From Persicitalea sp038235275 (GTDB lineage Bacteria; Bacteroidota; Bacteroidia; Cytophagales; Spirosomataceae): a DNA stretch of 64,000 nucleotides. Under the pieces are notes generated by a model. It saw nothing but the letters and a program-made list of their open reading frames with translations. It searched no databases and had not been told where the DNA came from. The position numbers and the translations under genes were made by a program. The stretch covers positions 1 through 64,000 of the forward strand of contig JBBSUC010000018.1 in the NCBI GenBank assembly GCA_038235275.1. The letters run 5' to 3'. Shown here piece by piece: positions 7,279-16,181 of the stretch (within the stretch, counting starts at the first letter, position 1; every line of letters starts with the position of its first letter).

Positions 7279-9789
7279 ATGCGAAAATTATTCCTGTTTC
7301 TGCTGCTGAATGCACTGGCCGCGCCCACTTTTTGTGCGGCACCCGCTGGTGCGACACCCCACGCTACGGCACCCGCCATAGCTGTCTTACGCTTTGTAGA
7401 CGCCGGCCGCCCCGACGACTCAGGAGACGGCCACTCCTGGGCCACGGCCCACAAGAGCCTGAGTACCGCCCTCAACGCCGCCGCCGGACGCACCCAAATC
7501 TGGGTAGCCGCCGGTATCTACAAGCCCACGATCAGCCCGACTGACCGTGAGGCTTCTTTCAGAATGAAGGAGGAGGTGAAAATTTACGGTGGCTTTACCA
7601 GCGGCCAGATGAATCTCAGCGACCGCAACCGCGACCCGGCCACTAACGGCACAGTGCTGAGCGGCGACATCGACGGGGACGGCACCGAGGCGGGTAACAG
7701 CTTTCACGTAATCAATAATGAAGGTGCCAACTTGACGCTCGAAGCGGTGCTGGACGGTTTCATGATAACGGGCGGTAACGCCGACGACCCCACCGCTTCC
7801 GATGTTTACGGTGCGGGCATGTACAATATCCGCAGTAGCCCTACAATCGCCAACTGCACTTTCCAAAACAATAGGGCGACCGAGGGCGGGGCCATTTATA
7901 ACAGCGAGAGCAGCCCGGAAATTTCCAACTGCTCATTTAGGAATAATTCGGCGCCCTACGGTAGCATTTTTGGCGGCAGCGGCGGGGCGGTCTCCGACCA
8001 CAGCGGGAGCAACGTCCAATTCACCGACTGCAGCTTTGAAAGCAATTCTGCCTTCCTGGGCGGGGCCTTTTATAATGACGCCAGTAGCCCCCGGCTCGTC
8101 AACTGCTCGCTGAATGGCAATTCGGCGTTGAGCGGCGGGGCTATCGGTAATTTTGGCAACAGCAATCCGTATCTAGTCAACTGCTCGCTCCGGGCGAACA
8201 CCGCTTCCAGGGAAGGGGGGGCGTTTGCCAATATCAACAGTAGCCCTATTTTTGTAAACTGCTCATTCTTGAGCAACACCGCCTTGAGCGGGGGAGCGAT
8301 GTATAATACATCGAGTCGCCTGGAAGCCACACGGCCCTCGTTGACCAACTGTGTTTTTTGGAACAATGGTGATGCCAACACTTTTTTTAACTTCATTCCG
8401 CTGACCACCGGAATCACCCGGATTTTTGCCTCCTACAGCTTGTTTGACGAATCGGTTACTGAGTACGGTGGTGGACCTTTCAGCCCTAACTTCACCACGC
8501 TGGTTTCTCCATTCATCTCGGCCACCGACACCCGGCTGCGGCCTGGGTCGTCCGCCATCGACGCGGGCCTCAACGCGTCCAACGGCTTCGCCACCGATCT
8601 GGCGGGCAATGCCCGTATCGTGGGCGGTACCATCGACCTGGGGGCCTACGAGTTCGGCTCTGGCAGCGAACCCTGCCCGATGCCCCCTACGTTCACGATC
8701 AGCCCCGCAACTACCACCATGGGAGAGCCCATTACGGTTACGGCAGAAGGCTGCACGGGCATAGTAGAATACCTAATTTCCGGCCCCGGCGTTGGGCGAC
8801 GTATTGGTAGCTCTTACACCATATCTGATCGAGGCACCTTTAGAGTTACTGCTCTTTGCACGGTGGATGGCTGCACCCGGGCCGCTTCCACGGGTGATCT
8901 GGTGATTGGCACGCCCAGCGACCCGACCGCCTTCGCCATCACGGGTGTGAGCGGGGTATCCTGCACAGCGGTGCCGGGCGAGGCGGCCCGGCAATTGACC
9001 TTCACGCCCACTTACGCCGGGACGGACGGCTCTCCGATCAGCTTCGACGTGCAAAGCGAGTTGGTGGCTACCACCGCGCCCGGCCCTTACACCATTAAGC
9101 TATACCTTGATAATTCATCCATCAACCTGCGGGCCAGCCAGGGCGGCGGCCCGCGCGTCAGCTTCCGCTACGATTGGCTGGCGGTCTGCGGTACGACCGA
9201 TCCAACCGATCCTCCTCTGCCGGGTACTTTCGCCATTACGGGGGTGAGTGGGCTAACCTGCGCGCCGGTGCCGGGTGAGTCAGCCCGGAACCTAACTTTT
9301 ACGCCCACCTATGCGGGAACCGACGGCTCGCCAATCAGCTTCAACGTTCAGAACGAGACCCTGCCAACCACCGCGCCCGGCCCGTATACGGTCAAAATGT
9401 ACCTCGACAATACTTCCATGACGCTGCGGGCCAACCAGGGAGGCGGGCCCCAAATCAGCTTTCGTTACGACTGGCTGGCTGCCTGTGGCGGGGCCTCGGC
9501 CCGCCTGGGTCTGGATGAGGAACCAGGTTCGACGCTGCGGGTGACGCTGCTGGGAAATCCGACTACGAAGAATCTGGTCGAGTTTGAAGTGCGCGGGGCG
9601 CAGGGCCAACCCCTGGAAATGCACTTACTGGATATGAACGGTCGACAAATCAACCACCAGCGCGTCGAAAATTCTGGAAGCCTCGAGCGGCAGTCGTTAA
9701 GCTTAGGCGCAACTGCTGGTGGCGTATTGCTGCTGCGGGTCAGTACTACTACGCAGAGTCAAACCGTGAAGGTGCTAGATACCAGATGA
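7279..9789 (+). CDS. Secreted right-handed beta-helix protein with T9SS sorting domain
   Basis: Large secreted protein of 836 residues. It has a signal peptide (LFLFLLLNALAAPTFCAAP), a choice-of-anchor/DUF1565-like start (GHSWATAHKSLSTALNAA, then IWVAAGIYKP), then pectate-lyase-like parallel beta-helix rungs with repeated NCSF, NNSA and GGA motifs (about 170-370), the DxGAYEFG end of such helices (about 455), an Ig-like linker, two almost identical 87-residue modules (552-638 and 651-737) and a C-terminal type IX secretion sorting domain (about 755-836; LLDMNGRQI, ending QTVKVLDTR). Such proteins are exported by T9SS and anchored or released as adhesins or polysaccharide-binding or -cleaving enzymes. 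I see no catalytic signature. GC-rich, repetitive; terminator follows at 9810. Confidence 0.82.
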   Translation: MRKLFLFLLLNALAAPTFCAAPAGATPHATAPAIAVLRFVDAGRPDDSGDGHSWATAHKSLSTALNAAAGRTQIWVAAGIYKPTISPTDREASFRMKEEVKIYGGFTSGQMNLSDRNRDPATNGTVLSGDIDGDGTEAGNSFHVINNEGANLTLEAVLDGFMITGGNADDPTASDVYGAGMYNIRSSPTIANCTFQNNRATEGGAIYNSESSPEISNCSFRNNSAPYGSIFGGSGGAVSDHSGSNVQFTDCSFESNSAFLGGAFYNDASSPRLVNCSLNGNSALSGGAIGNFGNSNPYLVNCSLRANTASREGGAFANINSSPIFVNCSFLSNTALSGGAMYNTSSRLEATRPSLTNCVFWNNGDANTFFNFIPLTTGITRIFASYSLFDESVTEYGGGPFSPNFTTLVSPFISATDTRLRPGSSAIDAGLNASNGFATDLAGNARIVGGTIDLGAYEFGSGSEPCPMPPTFTISPATTTMGEPITVTAEGCTGIVEYLISGPGVGRRIGSSYTISDRGTFRVTALCTVDGCTRAASTGDLVIGTPSDPTAFAITGVSGVSCTAVPGEAARQLTFTPTYAGTDGSPISFDVQSELVATTAPGPYTIKLYLDNSSINLRASQGGGPRVSFRYDWLAVCGTTDPTDPPLPGTFAITGVSGLTCAPVPGESARNLTFTPTYAGTDGSPISFNVQNETLPTTAPGPYTVKMYLDNTSMTLRANQGGGPQISFRYDWLAACGGASARLGLDEEPGSTLRVTLLGNPTTKNLVEFEVRGAQGQPLEMHLLDMNGRQINHQRVENSGSLERQSLSLGATAGGVLLLRVSTTTQSQTVKVLDTR
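8932..9192. repeat. First copy of a tandem 87-residue module
   Basis: Encodes FAITGVSGVSC to DWLAVCG. It recurs 297 bp later (9229-9489) with high identity in DNA and protein, separated by a Pro/Thr/Asp linker. Each copy has a Cys near both ends, which suggests one disulphide per module. Confidence 0.85.
9229..9489. repeat. Second copy of the tandem 87-residue module
   Basis: Encodes FAITGVSGLTC to DWLAACG and directly precedes the T9SS sorting domain. See the first copy at 8932-9192. Confidence 0.85.
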
Positions 9790-9809
9790 AAGGTAAAGTC
9801 AGCAACCAA

Positions 9810-9838
9810 AATAGGGCCAATAACGGCCCTATTTTTTT
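9810..9838 (+). terminator. Rho-independent terminator
   Basis: AATAGGGCC (9810-9818) pairs with GGCCCTATT (9825-9833), followed by seven T residues. It ends the beta-helix gene. Confidence 0.85.
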
Positions 9839-9910
9839 GTTTCAAAAAGCCAACCACCCTGGCAGGCTGAACGTACCGGGCTGGCGTTCCAGGCGAAGCC
9901 CGAAGCCACA

Positions 9911-11989
9911 TCACTTTAACCAAACAATTTGTGTAAAAGCCCCGTTTGCCGCCGCGTCCCATACTTCCAGTCGCACCCATTTCCGACCTTTCAGGATGGG
10001 AGAAAATTTGAAAGATTCTTGGCCGAAGGCTTTACGGTCTTTCAGATCAATAATTTCCCGAAAAACCTGCTTACCGTCACCAGAAATAATTTCGGCGCGG
10101 TTGAGCGGGAAGGTCCAGGTGGCATCAAAAGATATTTCGACAGTTCCTTTGGCGTCCAGTTGGGTGGTTTCGCCCGTACCGACGCCATTTACCTTGAAAG
10201 TCGGCAGCAGGATTTCGCCCGTCGTCACGAAAAACTTGCCGCTGCGCATTACATCCAGTACGGGTTGCCAGCCGTTTTCAAACTGCGGCATCTCGTCCAG
10301 TTGGAGGTAGTTGACGTTCAGGTGGCCATAGAGTTCGTAGTTGGGTTCGATCTTGAAGAGGTCGGCTTCGCCGATCACGTTTTTGTGTTGGCCCCAGTTG
10401 GCCATTTCGTCCATCAGGTCCAGCACGCGGCCATTGCCAAGCTTGGGCTGCGACAGATCGGCGGGCATGGCTTTCCAGGCTGCACCCAGAAAGCGGTCTG
10501 ACTTGAAAAAGTATTCATCCTTGTACTTATCGGGATAGCCCGTCGAGCCCTTGGTGCGGGCGTGGGCGGTCCAAGCCAGACCGTGTTCCAGTTCCAGCAG
10601 TTTGAGCATTTCTTCTTTATTAGCAATGCGGTAAAGCTTTCCGTACTTGGGGCTATTTTCCACGAAAGGCTGATCCTTTTCCCTCGCCATGAGCCAATAC
10701 ACGGGTTTGGGAAAAATATTCATCCAGTGTCCGCCCAGAAAGTTGTTCGGCTCCTCACCCGGCAACAGCAGGAAATTGCCACCCGACAGCCGGGCGCATT
10801 CGTCGAAAAGCGTTTTTAACTCCGACCAGCGCTTGACTTCTGGCCCGCGCGGGCTGCCCGGCCCATGAAACTCGGCAAGGTGGATGATGTTGATGCCCGT
10901 ATTACGGAACGCCTGCACAAAACCAGGCATATCGGGCATGGGTCGGCGCGTCAACACGTCGTCCGTGTGTTCCTGGTGGAAGTGGCTCGACATGGTGTAA
11001 TAACCCGGCAGCGGCACGTATTTATCACTATGTGTGAAGGCTTTGACTTTATCTAACACTTTCCCGTCCCGCTCGGGACTGAGCAGACAAAAGAAATTGA
11101 ACCGCTGCGCTGTATTGGGTGGAGCATTGAACCACGGCACCCACCGTCGGTCGCCCAGCAAGTCGTGACGGAGGCCGATACCGTAGCCGGGAATCAGGTC
11201 GCGGTAGTTGGTGCCGTACCAAATATGTTCGAGATTGTAGGCGTTGTCGAGCGGGTAAAAAAATTGGTGCGGGGCCGGAAAAACGGCCAAACTGCCTTCT
11301 TTTCCCTGCCCAATGATGGTCCGGTACTTTACCGCCATCTTGCGGGCCGAATCGGCGTCACTGACGGGTGCATCCCGCACAAAATTCTCGGTATCTGACC
11401 AATACAACCTTTCCCAGGGCGACTTTTTACTCACCAGCCCGGCGTCGTAAAGCACCGCCGTGGAATCGATGGCCGTACTCATCACCGCCGCTACATTCAT
11501 CAACGGACTACCATTATAGAGCGTCAAATTGTACGAGCCGCTGAAACGCCCCGCCGAAGCCCCGCCGACGATAATTTCCGTCTGACCGCCGGAGGTGACG
11601 ACTTTGACGTCTTTTTTGTCTAAAACTACAGCAATGGATTTGTGAGGCAGGTAAGCCGTTTTATCGAAGAAAATATTCCAGCCATTTTGGGAAATCAAAT
11701 CCCGTTTGCCGATCGTCAGAATCACCGCCGGATCGAGGTCACGAGCTATAGTTTTATAATTGTTCTTGGTACCAATTTGTAAACTGCCGATTAGCGGCTG
11801 TGCCTTGCGCAAGTCCACGGCCACCTTACCAAATTCGTTTTTGCCCGTAGGCCATTCCACCTCCAATACATTGCCAACGACTTTAGCCGACGTACCGCTC
11901 TTGCTGTCGAAGGCTTTCAGATCGACGGGGATTTGGGCAAAGACCGTGGTACCAGCCAGCAATAAAAGAGATAAGAGGGGATATTTCAT
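9911..11989 (-). CDS. PHP/CehA-like metallohydrolase domain protein, secreted
   Basis: Exported protein of 692 residues with a signal peptide (MKYPLLSLLLLAGTTVFA). Residues about 340-600 show the histidine and acid pattern of PHP/CehA-McbA-type metal-dependent hydrolases: SSHFHQEHTDD, HLAEFHG, LLPGEEPN followed by GGHW, then LAWTAHART and further on VIGEADLF. The N-terminal half looks like beta-sandwich material (carbohydrate-binding-like) with no name I can give. A phosphoesterase or hydrolase activity is predicted from the metal motif only. ATG 11989 is chosen over 12025 because it begins exactly at the signal peptide. It lies 63 bp downstream of the PLP enzyme gene on the same strand, so co-transcription is possible. 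Confidence 0.65.
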   Translation of the reverse strand: MKYPLLSLLLLAGTTVFAQIPVDLKAFDSKSGTSAKVVGNVLEVEWPTGKNEFGKVAVDLRKAQPLIGSLQIGTKNNYKTIARDLDPAVILTIGKRDLISQNGWNIFFDKTAYLPHKSIAVVLDKKDVKVVTSGGQTEIIVGGASAGRFSGSYNLTLYNGSPLMNVAAVMSTAIDSTAVLYDAGLVSKKSPWERLYWSDTENFVRDAPVSDADSARKMAVKYRTIIGQGKEGSLAVFPAPHQFFYPLDNAYNLEHIWYGTNYRDLIPGYGIGLRHDLLGDRRWVPWFNAPPNTAQRFNFFCLLSPERDGKVLDKVKAFTHSDKYVPLPGYYTMSSHFHQEHTDDVLTRRPMPDMPGFVQAFRNTGINIIHLAEFHGPGSPRGPEVKRWSELKTLFDECARLSGGNFLLLPGEEPNNFLGGHWMNIFPKPVYWLMAREKDQPFVENSPKYGKLYRIANKEEMLKLLELEHGLAWTAHARTKGSTGYPDKYKDEYFFKSDRFLGAAWKAMPADLSQPKLGNGRVLDLMDEMANWGQHKNVIGEADLFKIEPNYELYGHLNVNYLQLDEMPQFENGWQPVLDVMRSGKFFVTTGEILLPTFKVNGVGTGETTQLDAKGTVEISFDATWTFPLNRAEIISGDGKQVFREIIDLKDRKAFGQESFKFSPILKGRKWVRLEVWDAAANGAFTQIVWLK

Positions 11990-12052
11990 GGAGATGGGAA
12001 GTTTTTGTAGGCATAGAGTGGCCATTTATTCTTTTGACCCCATCTATTCCTT

Positions 12053-13012
12053 TTAAAAGGGTAGTTTCCCCAAATCTACGTTTCCGCCCGTCAGGATAAT
12101 TCCCACTTTCTGCCCCGCAAAACGTTCCTTATTTTTAAGCAAAGCGGCGAACGGTACCGCGCAGGAAGGCTCCACAATGATCTTCATCCGTTCCCAAATC
12201 AGTCGCATGGCAGCGACAATTTCCTCATCTGACACCGTTAGAATGTCTTCCACGCGTTCCAGAATAATATCCAAAGTCTTGTCTCCCAGATAAGTGAGTA
12301 AGCCATCGGCAATGGTATTGACGTATGGTGCCTTTTCGATTTTTCCAGATTTGAAAGACAAAATAGCGTCCGCTGCGCCTTCGGGTTCTCCCGCAATAAC
12401 CTTGGTATCGGGTGAATAATAATGCGCCGCCAGAGCCGTGCCACTCAATAATCCACCGCCGCCGACGGGAGCCATAATCGTGTCCAAAACTACGCCGACG
12501 TCCTTAAGCAATTCGCGGGCGGCAGTCGCTTGGCCAGCGATGACCCGGTAGTCGTTGAAGGGATGAACGAACATTGCCCCGGTTCGCGCGATGACTTCAT
12601 CCACCGTTCGCTGCCGCTCTTCGGGAGTGTTTGGGCAAAAAGTTACCTCTGCGCCGTAGCCGCGCACGGCGTTCACCTTTACCTCAGGCGAGTTGTCGGG
12701 CATGACGATATAAGCTTTGGCCCCCACTACCGAAGCCGCGTAAGCAATGGCTTGGGCATGGTTCCCGGAGGAGTGCGTGGCAATACCTCGGTATTGCTCC
12801 TCAGCCCTCAGACTTAGTATGGCATTCAGCCCGCCCCGCGCCTTGAAAGCTCCGATTTTCTGAAAGTTCTCGCACTTGAAATAAAGCTCCGCTCCCGAGA
12901 TTTCATTCAAGGTTTGGCAAGTTAAAATGGGCGTACGATGGATGTAAGGCTGAATTCGCGCGTGGGCAGTTTCGATAATAGACTGAGTTGGATAGAGCGG
13001 GTCCTTAGTCAT
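12053..13012 (-). CDS. Serine/threonine dehydratase-type PLP enzyme
   Basis: Fold-type II pyridoxal-phosphate enzyme of 319 residues, in the catabolic threonine dehydratase / serine racemase / threo-3-hydroxyaspartate ammonia-lyase group. Lys57 in GAFKARG is the Schiff-base lysine; SSGNHAQAIAYAA is the substrate/cofactor Asn loop; VGGGGLLSG is the phosphate-cup glycine loop; ILTGGNVD is the C-terminal Ser/Gly position. The lack of a C-terminal ACT domain separates it from biosynthetic IlvA (about 500 residues). Which of the three reactions it prefers cannot be told from sequence. It is divergent from the acyl-CoA synthetase. Confidence 0.88.
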   Translation of the reverse strand: MTKDPLYPTQSIIETAHARIQPYIHRTPILTCQTLNEISGAELYFKCENFQKIGAFKARGGLNAILSLRAEEQYRGIATHSSGNHAQAIAYAASVVGAKAYIVMPDNSPEVKVNAVRGYGAEVTFCPNTPEERQRTVDEVIARTGAMFVHPFNDYRVIAGQATAARELLKDVGVVLDTIMAPVGGGGLLSGTALAAHYYSPDTKVIAGEPEGAADAILSFKSGKIEKAPYVNTIADGLLTYLGDKTLDIILERVEDILTVSDEEIVAAMRLIWERMKIIVEPSCAVPFAALLKNKERFAGQKVGIILTGGNVDLGKLPF

Positions 13013-13149
13013 TTTGTGAACTAATCAAGAAGAAATAGTATATGTTTCGGAAAGCTTTCGTTACTTTTAAAGCGTACCAAACTTACTCAAAAGCACCGCC
13101 CCATCTCATACCTCCTATCTTATAATTCATATCTTTTAAATAAAATTCT

Positions 13150-14847
13150 GTGATTCAAACCAAACTAGTTCCTCGCACTCCCTCCGCTCATGAACAGCCT
13201 CTGCTAATTAAAACCCTGCTGGCGCAAAGTCTGCGCTACAATCCGACGCGTGAAATCGTCTATCGCGATTTGTTTCGCATGGACTATGTTGAATTCAACA
13301 AGCGGGTGCGCCGCCTGGCTAACGCGCTGACCAAGTCGGGTATCGGCCCCGGTGATGTAGTGGCCGTGATGGACTGGGACAGCCACCGCTACCTGGAATG
13401 TTTCTTCGCCGTACCGATGCTGGGAGCAATTCTACATACGGTCAACGTGCGGCTTTCGCCCGAGCAAATCCTGTATACCATCGAACACGCCGAGGACAGC
13501 ATCATTCTGGTTCACGAGGATTTCCTGCCGATCATCGAGGCGGTGAAGGAAAATATCAACACGACCAACAGGTTTATCATCCTGAGTGATAAGGTTTACG
13601 GTAATAAAAAAGCGGAACTGACCAAAACCTCGGTCGATACCCTGGGGGAATATGAGGCACTGCTGACCGCTGCCGATGACACCTACGATTTCGCGGATTT
13701 CGACGAAAACACCTGGGCGACGATGTTTTATACCACGGGTACGACGGGAAATCCGAAGGGGGTTTATTTCTCGCATCGACAATTATTTTTACACACGATG
13801 GGTTTGATGACTTTCTTTTGTGGTTACGAAGCGCTACCGTTCTCGCACCGTGATGTTTATATGCCTATCACGCCGCTTTTCCACGTTCACGCCTGGGGCT
13901 TCCCTTTGTTGGCAACCATGTTGAATAACAAACAGGTATATCCTGGTCGTTACGAGCCGGAGATGCTTTTGAAATTACTGGTCAAAGAAAAAGTCACTTT
14001 CTCGCACTGCGTACCCACTGTTCTGGGAATGCTGGTCAACAGCCCGGTGGCGCAACAGGTCGACTTGACCCAATGGAATGTTGTTATCGGGGGCTCGGCC
14101 CTCACGCGCGGGCTCGCCAAAGCCGCTCTCGATTTAGGAATTAACGTGTCACAGGGTTACGGTATGTCCGAAACTGCCCCCGTGATGTCGATTGTCCACC
14201 TCAATGATGAGCAGCAGGATTGGGATCAGGAAAAGCAACTGGATTTAAGAACCAAGGCCGGGCGCATGGCTCCTTTTGTAGAAATGCGCCTGGTCGATGA
14301 CGCGGGTGAGTTCCTGCCGCACGATGGCACAACCGTCGGCGAAATCGTGGCCCGTGGCCCGTGGATGACGCAAGGCTATTTCAAAGATCCCGAAAATTCC
14401 GAGAAATTGTGGCAGGGCGGCTGGCTGCACACGGGCGACGTCGCCTCGATTGGCCCCGATTACTACGTCACGATCACCGACCGCGTGAAAGACGTCATCA
14501 AAACGGGCGGCGAGTGGGTGTCGTCGCTGGACATTGAGAATATTTTCTCCCAGATCGAAGGCATCGCCGAGGTGGCCGTGGTCGGCCTGCCCGACGAACG
14601 CTGGGGTGAGCGTCCTTACGCGCTCGTGGTGGCTAAACCCGACTTCGCCGACAAACTTACCGCCGAAGACATCCGAAGTCAACTGGAAGCCGAAGTGGAG
14701 GCGGGGAAAATCAAAAAATGGTACGTCCCCGACCGTATCGTCTTCGTTCCCGAAATTCCCAAAACCAGCGTCGGCAAACTAGATAAGAAGAAAATTCGGG
14801 GAGAAATGAAGGGGATTTTAATGATGACGGGGCAGCCCGAGCTGTGA
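13150..14847 (+). CDS. Acyl-CoA synthetase (AMP-binding, medium/long-chain fatty acid ligase)
   Basis: ANL-superfamily ligase of 565 residues that activates a carboxylic acid with ATP and CoA, probably a fatty acid. The P-loop-like motif YTTGTTGNPKGV (about 197-208), the A5 motif GYGMSETAPV, the A7 motif WLHTGDVA, the A8 hinge DRVKDVIKTGGEWVSS and the A10 lysine region PKTSVGKLDKK are all present. The length fits the FadD-like 540-570 group. The start is GTG at 13150, because no ATG occurs before the conserved N-terminal region. The upstream 130 bp between the divergent genes contain degenerate 7-nt words. A strong bidirectional terminator follows. Confidence 0.9.
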   Translation: MIQTKLVPRTPSAHEQPLLIKTLLAQSLRYNPTREIVYRDLFRMDYVEFNKRVRRLANALTKSGIGPGDVVAVMDWDSHRYLECFFAVPMLGAILHTVNVRLSPEQILYTIEHAEDSIILVHEDFLPIIEAVKENINTTNRFIILSDKVYGNKKAELTKTSVDTLGEYEALLTAADDTYDFADFDENTWATMFYTTGTTGNPKGVYFSHRQLFLHTMGLMTFFCGYEALPFSHRDVYMPITPLFHVHAWGFPLLATMLNNKQVYPGRYEPEMLLKLLVKEKVTFSHCVPTVLGMLVNSPVAQQVDLTQWNVVIGGSALTRGLAKAALDLGINVSQGYGMSETAPVMSIVHLNDEQQDWDQEKQLDLRTKAGRMAPFVEMRLVDDAGEFLPHDGTTVGEIVARGPWMTQGYFKDPENSEKLWQGGWLHTGDVASIGPDYYVTITDRVKDVIKTGGEWVSSLDIENIFSQIEGIAEVAVVGLPDERWGERPYALVVAKPDFADKLTAEDIRSQLEAEVEAGKIKKWYVPDRIVFVPEIPKTSVGKLDKKKIRGEMKGILMMTGQPEL

Positions 14848-14979
14848 TGAGTGATGAATGTATGGGGAGGTGCATAAAAAAAAGAGGCCAGTCAGAAAAT
14901 TCTGACTGGCCTCTTTTTGAGATTTCGATATTCGAATGATAGGAATGGTTCAGAATTCTATAAATTCATCACTCATCAC
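14844..14979. repeat. 16-bp outer inverted repeat made of heptamers, around the terminator
   Basis: GTGATGAGTGATGAAT (14844-14859) is the exact reverse complement of 14964-14979. Each arm is two tandem copies of GTGATGA plus AT. The arms enclose the terminator at 14881-14916; the left arm overlaps the stop codon of the acyl-CoA synthetase and the right arm ends two bases before the stop of the OmpA gene. Confidence 0.85.
14881..14916. terminator. Bidirectional rho-independent terminator
   Basis: AAAGAGGCCAGTCAGAA pairs perfectly with TTCTGACTGGCCTCTTT around an AA loop, with A and T runs on the outer sides. It lies between convergent genes and can end both. Confidence 0.9.
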
Positions 14980-14981
14980 TC

Positions 14982-15869
14982 TTATTTCCCCGCCTGTGGC
15001 GTGTACAGGTTGAAGAACTGGTCTAGCTTTGGCGTGATAATGATTTCCGTACGACGGTTCAGGTTGCGGCTTTCTTTGGAGCCGTTGTCAACTTTGGGCA
15101 TGTATTCGCCCCGGCCACCGGCGAGCATACGGCTGGCATCCACGCCGTACTTCTGTTGCAGAGTACGTACCACGGAGGTGGCCCGCTTTACGCTGAGGTC
15201 CCAGTTGTCCTGCAAGTTACCGCTGCGGTAAGGCACATTGTCCGTGTGGCCTTCTACCAGGATGTCAATTTGCTTGTAATCGTTCAAAATCTTGGCTACT
15301 TTGCCCAACACGGTTTCGGCCTGGGCCGTCAGGTCGAAGCTACCAAAGTTGAAAAGCATTTTGTCGGAAAGTGAAACGTACACGACGCCTTTCTTAACTT
15401 CGATCTGCACGTCCTCATCACTGACATCCTGCAATGAACGCTTCAAATTCATCACCAAGGCCATGTTAAGTGAGTCTTTGCGCTGGATGCTGCTGTTGAG
15501 GTCGCGGATGTAGTTGCCCTGGTTGTTCATTACATCCATGGACTTTTTGATGCTCTCGGCGCCTTCCTTGCTGATTACCGACAGGTCGGACATGCGGTCC
15601 AGGAGAGCGTTGTTGTTTTTCTTCATGAAGTCCAGTTGATCCTGCAACTCCTTCACCTTTGCGTTTTTGCCTTCCAGATCAGTCTGTGATGAGCGCAGAT
15701 CGGTGTTGAGTTTGGCGACTTTACCGTCGCAATCGCTGAGGTCGGTTCTTACTTTGTCGAGTTGGAGTTGGATTTGATCCCTTTCAGTCTGGACGGCCAG
15801 CATTTTTTTCTTGGCAACGCAAGAGCCTAACGTGAAAAGAATGGCAATGGCAACAATGGTCTTTTGCAT
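14982..15869 (-). CDS. OmpA-family peptidoglycan-binding lipoprotein
   Basis: 295 residues. A lipobox TLGSC with Cys17 predicts lipid anchoring in the outer membrane. Residues about 22-110 form a long coiled coil (heptads of L/V/I with K, D, Q), and residues about 150-285 are the OmpA C-terminal domain that binds diaminopimelate of peptidoglycan: DILVEGHTDNVPY, the DLSVKRATSVV helix and RTEIIITP. There is no N-terminal beta barrel, so this is a Pal/YiaD-like tether, not a porin. The coiled coil probably acts as a spacer. It has its own upstream promoter candidate. Confidence 0.9.
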   Translation of the reverse strand: MQKTIVAIAILFTLGSCVAKKKMLAVQTERDQIQLQLDKVRTDLSDCDGKVAKLNTDLRSSQTDLEGKNAKVKELQDQLDFMKKNNNALLDRMSDLSVISKEGAESIKKSMDVMNNQGNYIRDLNSSIQRKDSLNMALVMNLKRSLQDVSDEDVQIEVKKGVVYVSLSDKMLFNFGSFDLTAQAETVLGKVAKILNDYKQIDILVEGHTDNVPYRSGNLQDNWDLSVKRATSVVRTLQQKYGVDASRMLAGGRGEYMPKVDNGSKESRNLNRRTEIIITPKLDQFFNLYTPQAGK

Positions 15870-15907
15870 GATACTAGTGAGTTTGTAATAAATTGGTTTG
15901 AGGTTTA

Positions 15908-15939
15908 CAAAAATATTAGATTACGAAAGGGACGGTCAA
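15908..15939 (-). promoter_or_regulatory. Candidate promoter of the OmpA-like gene
   Basis: On the minus strand TTG (15939-15937), 21 bases, then TATTTTTG (15915-15908) fits TTG-N17-23-TAnnTTTG. The predicted start of transcription is roughly 30 bases before the ATG at 15869. Confidence 0.5.
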
Positions 15940-16065
15940 TGCCTTGATTTCAAGTCAGCTGCTCCGCCAAACCGCAAAATTAGTGTTGTTTACCTACAAA
16001 GAAGAATTTATTACTAAAATACTCAAAAAACTATATCATTGGAGGGAAGTGCGACGGATGTAGAA

Positions 16066-16177
16066 AAAAGGTTAAGGGTTAAACGGTCAAAAGGTTAAGG
16101 GGGGGGGCTCGGTGAGAAGATTTTAATGAGAATAACATTGTTTTCTCTTAACCTTTTAACTCTTAACCCTTTAACCC
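16066..16177. repeat. Imperfect inverted repeat of GGTTAA-type heptamers
   Basis: The left arm (16066-16099) contains AAAGGTTAAGGGTTAAAC and AAAAGGTTAAG; the right arm (16145-16177) has the complement: CTTAACCTTTTAAC, CTTAACCC and TTTAACCC. The arms are about 33 nt, separated by about 45 nt that include a G8 run. A second element with the same words is at 53678-53797. The 15940-16065 remainder of this gap shows nothing recognisable. Confidence 0.75.
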
Positions 16178-16181
16178 AAAT

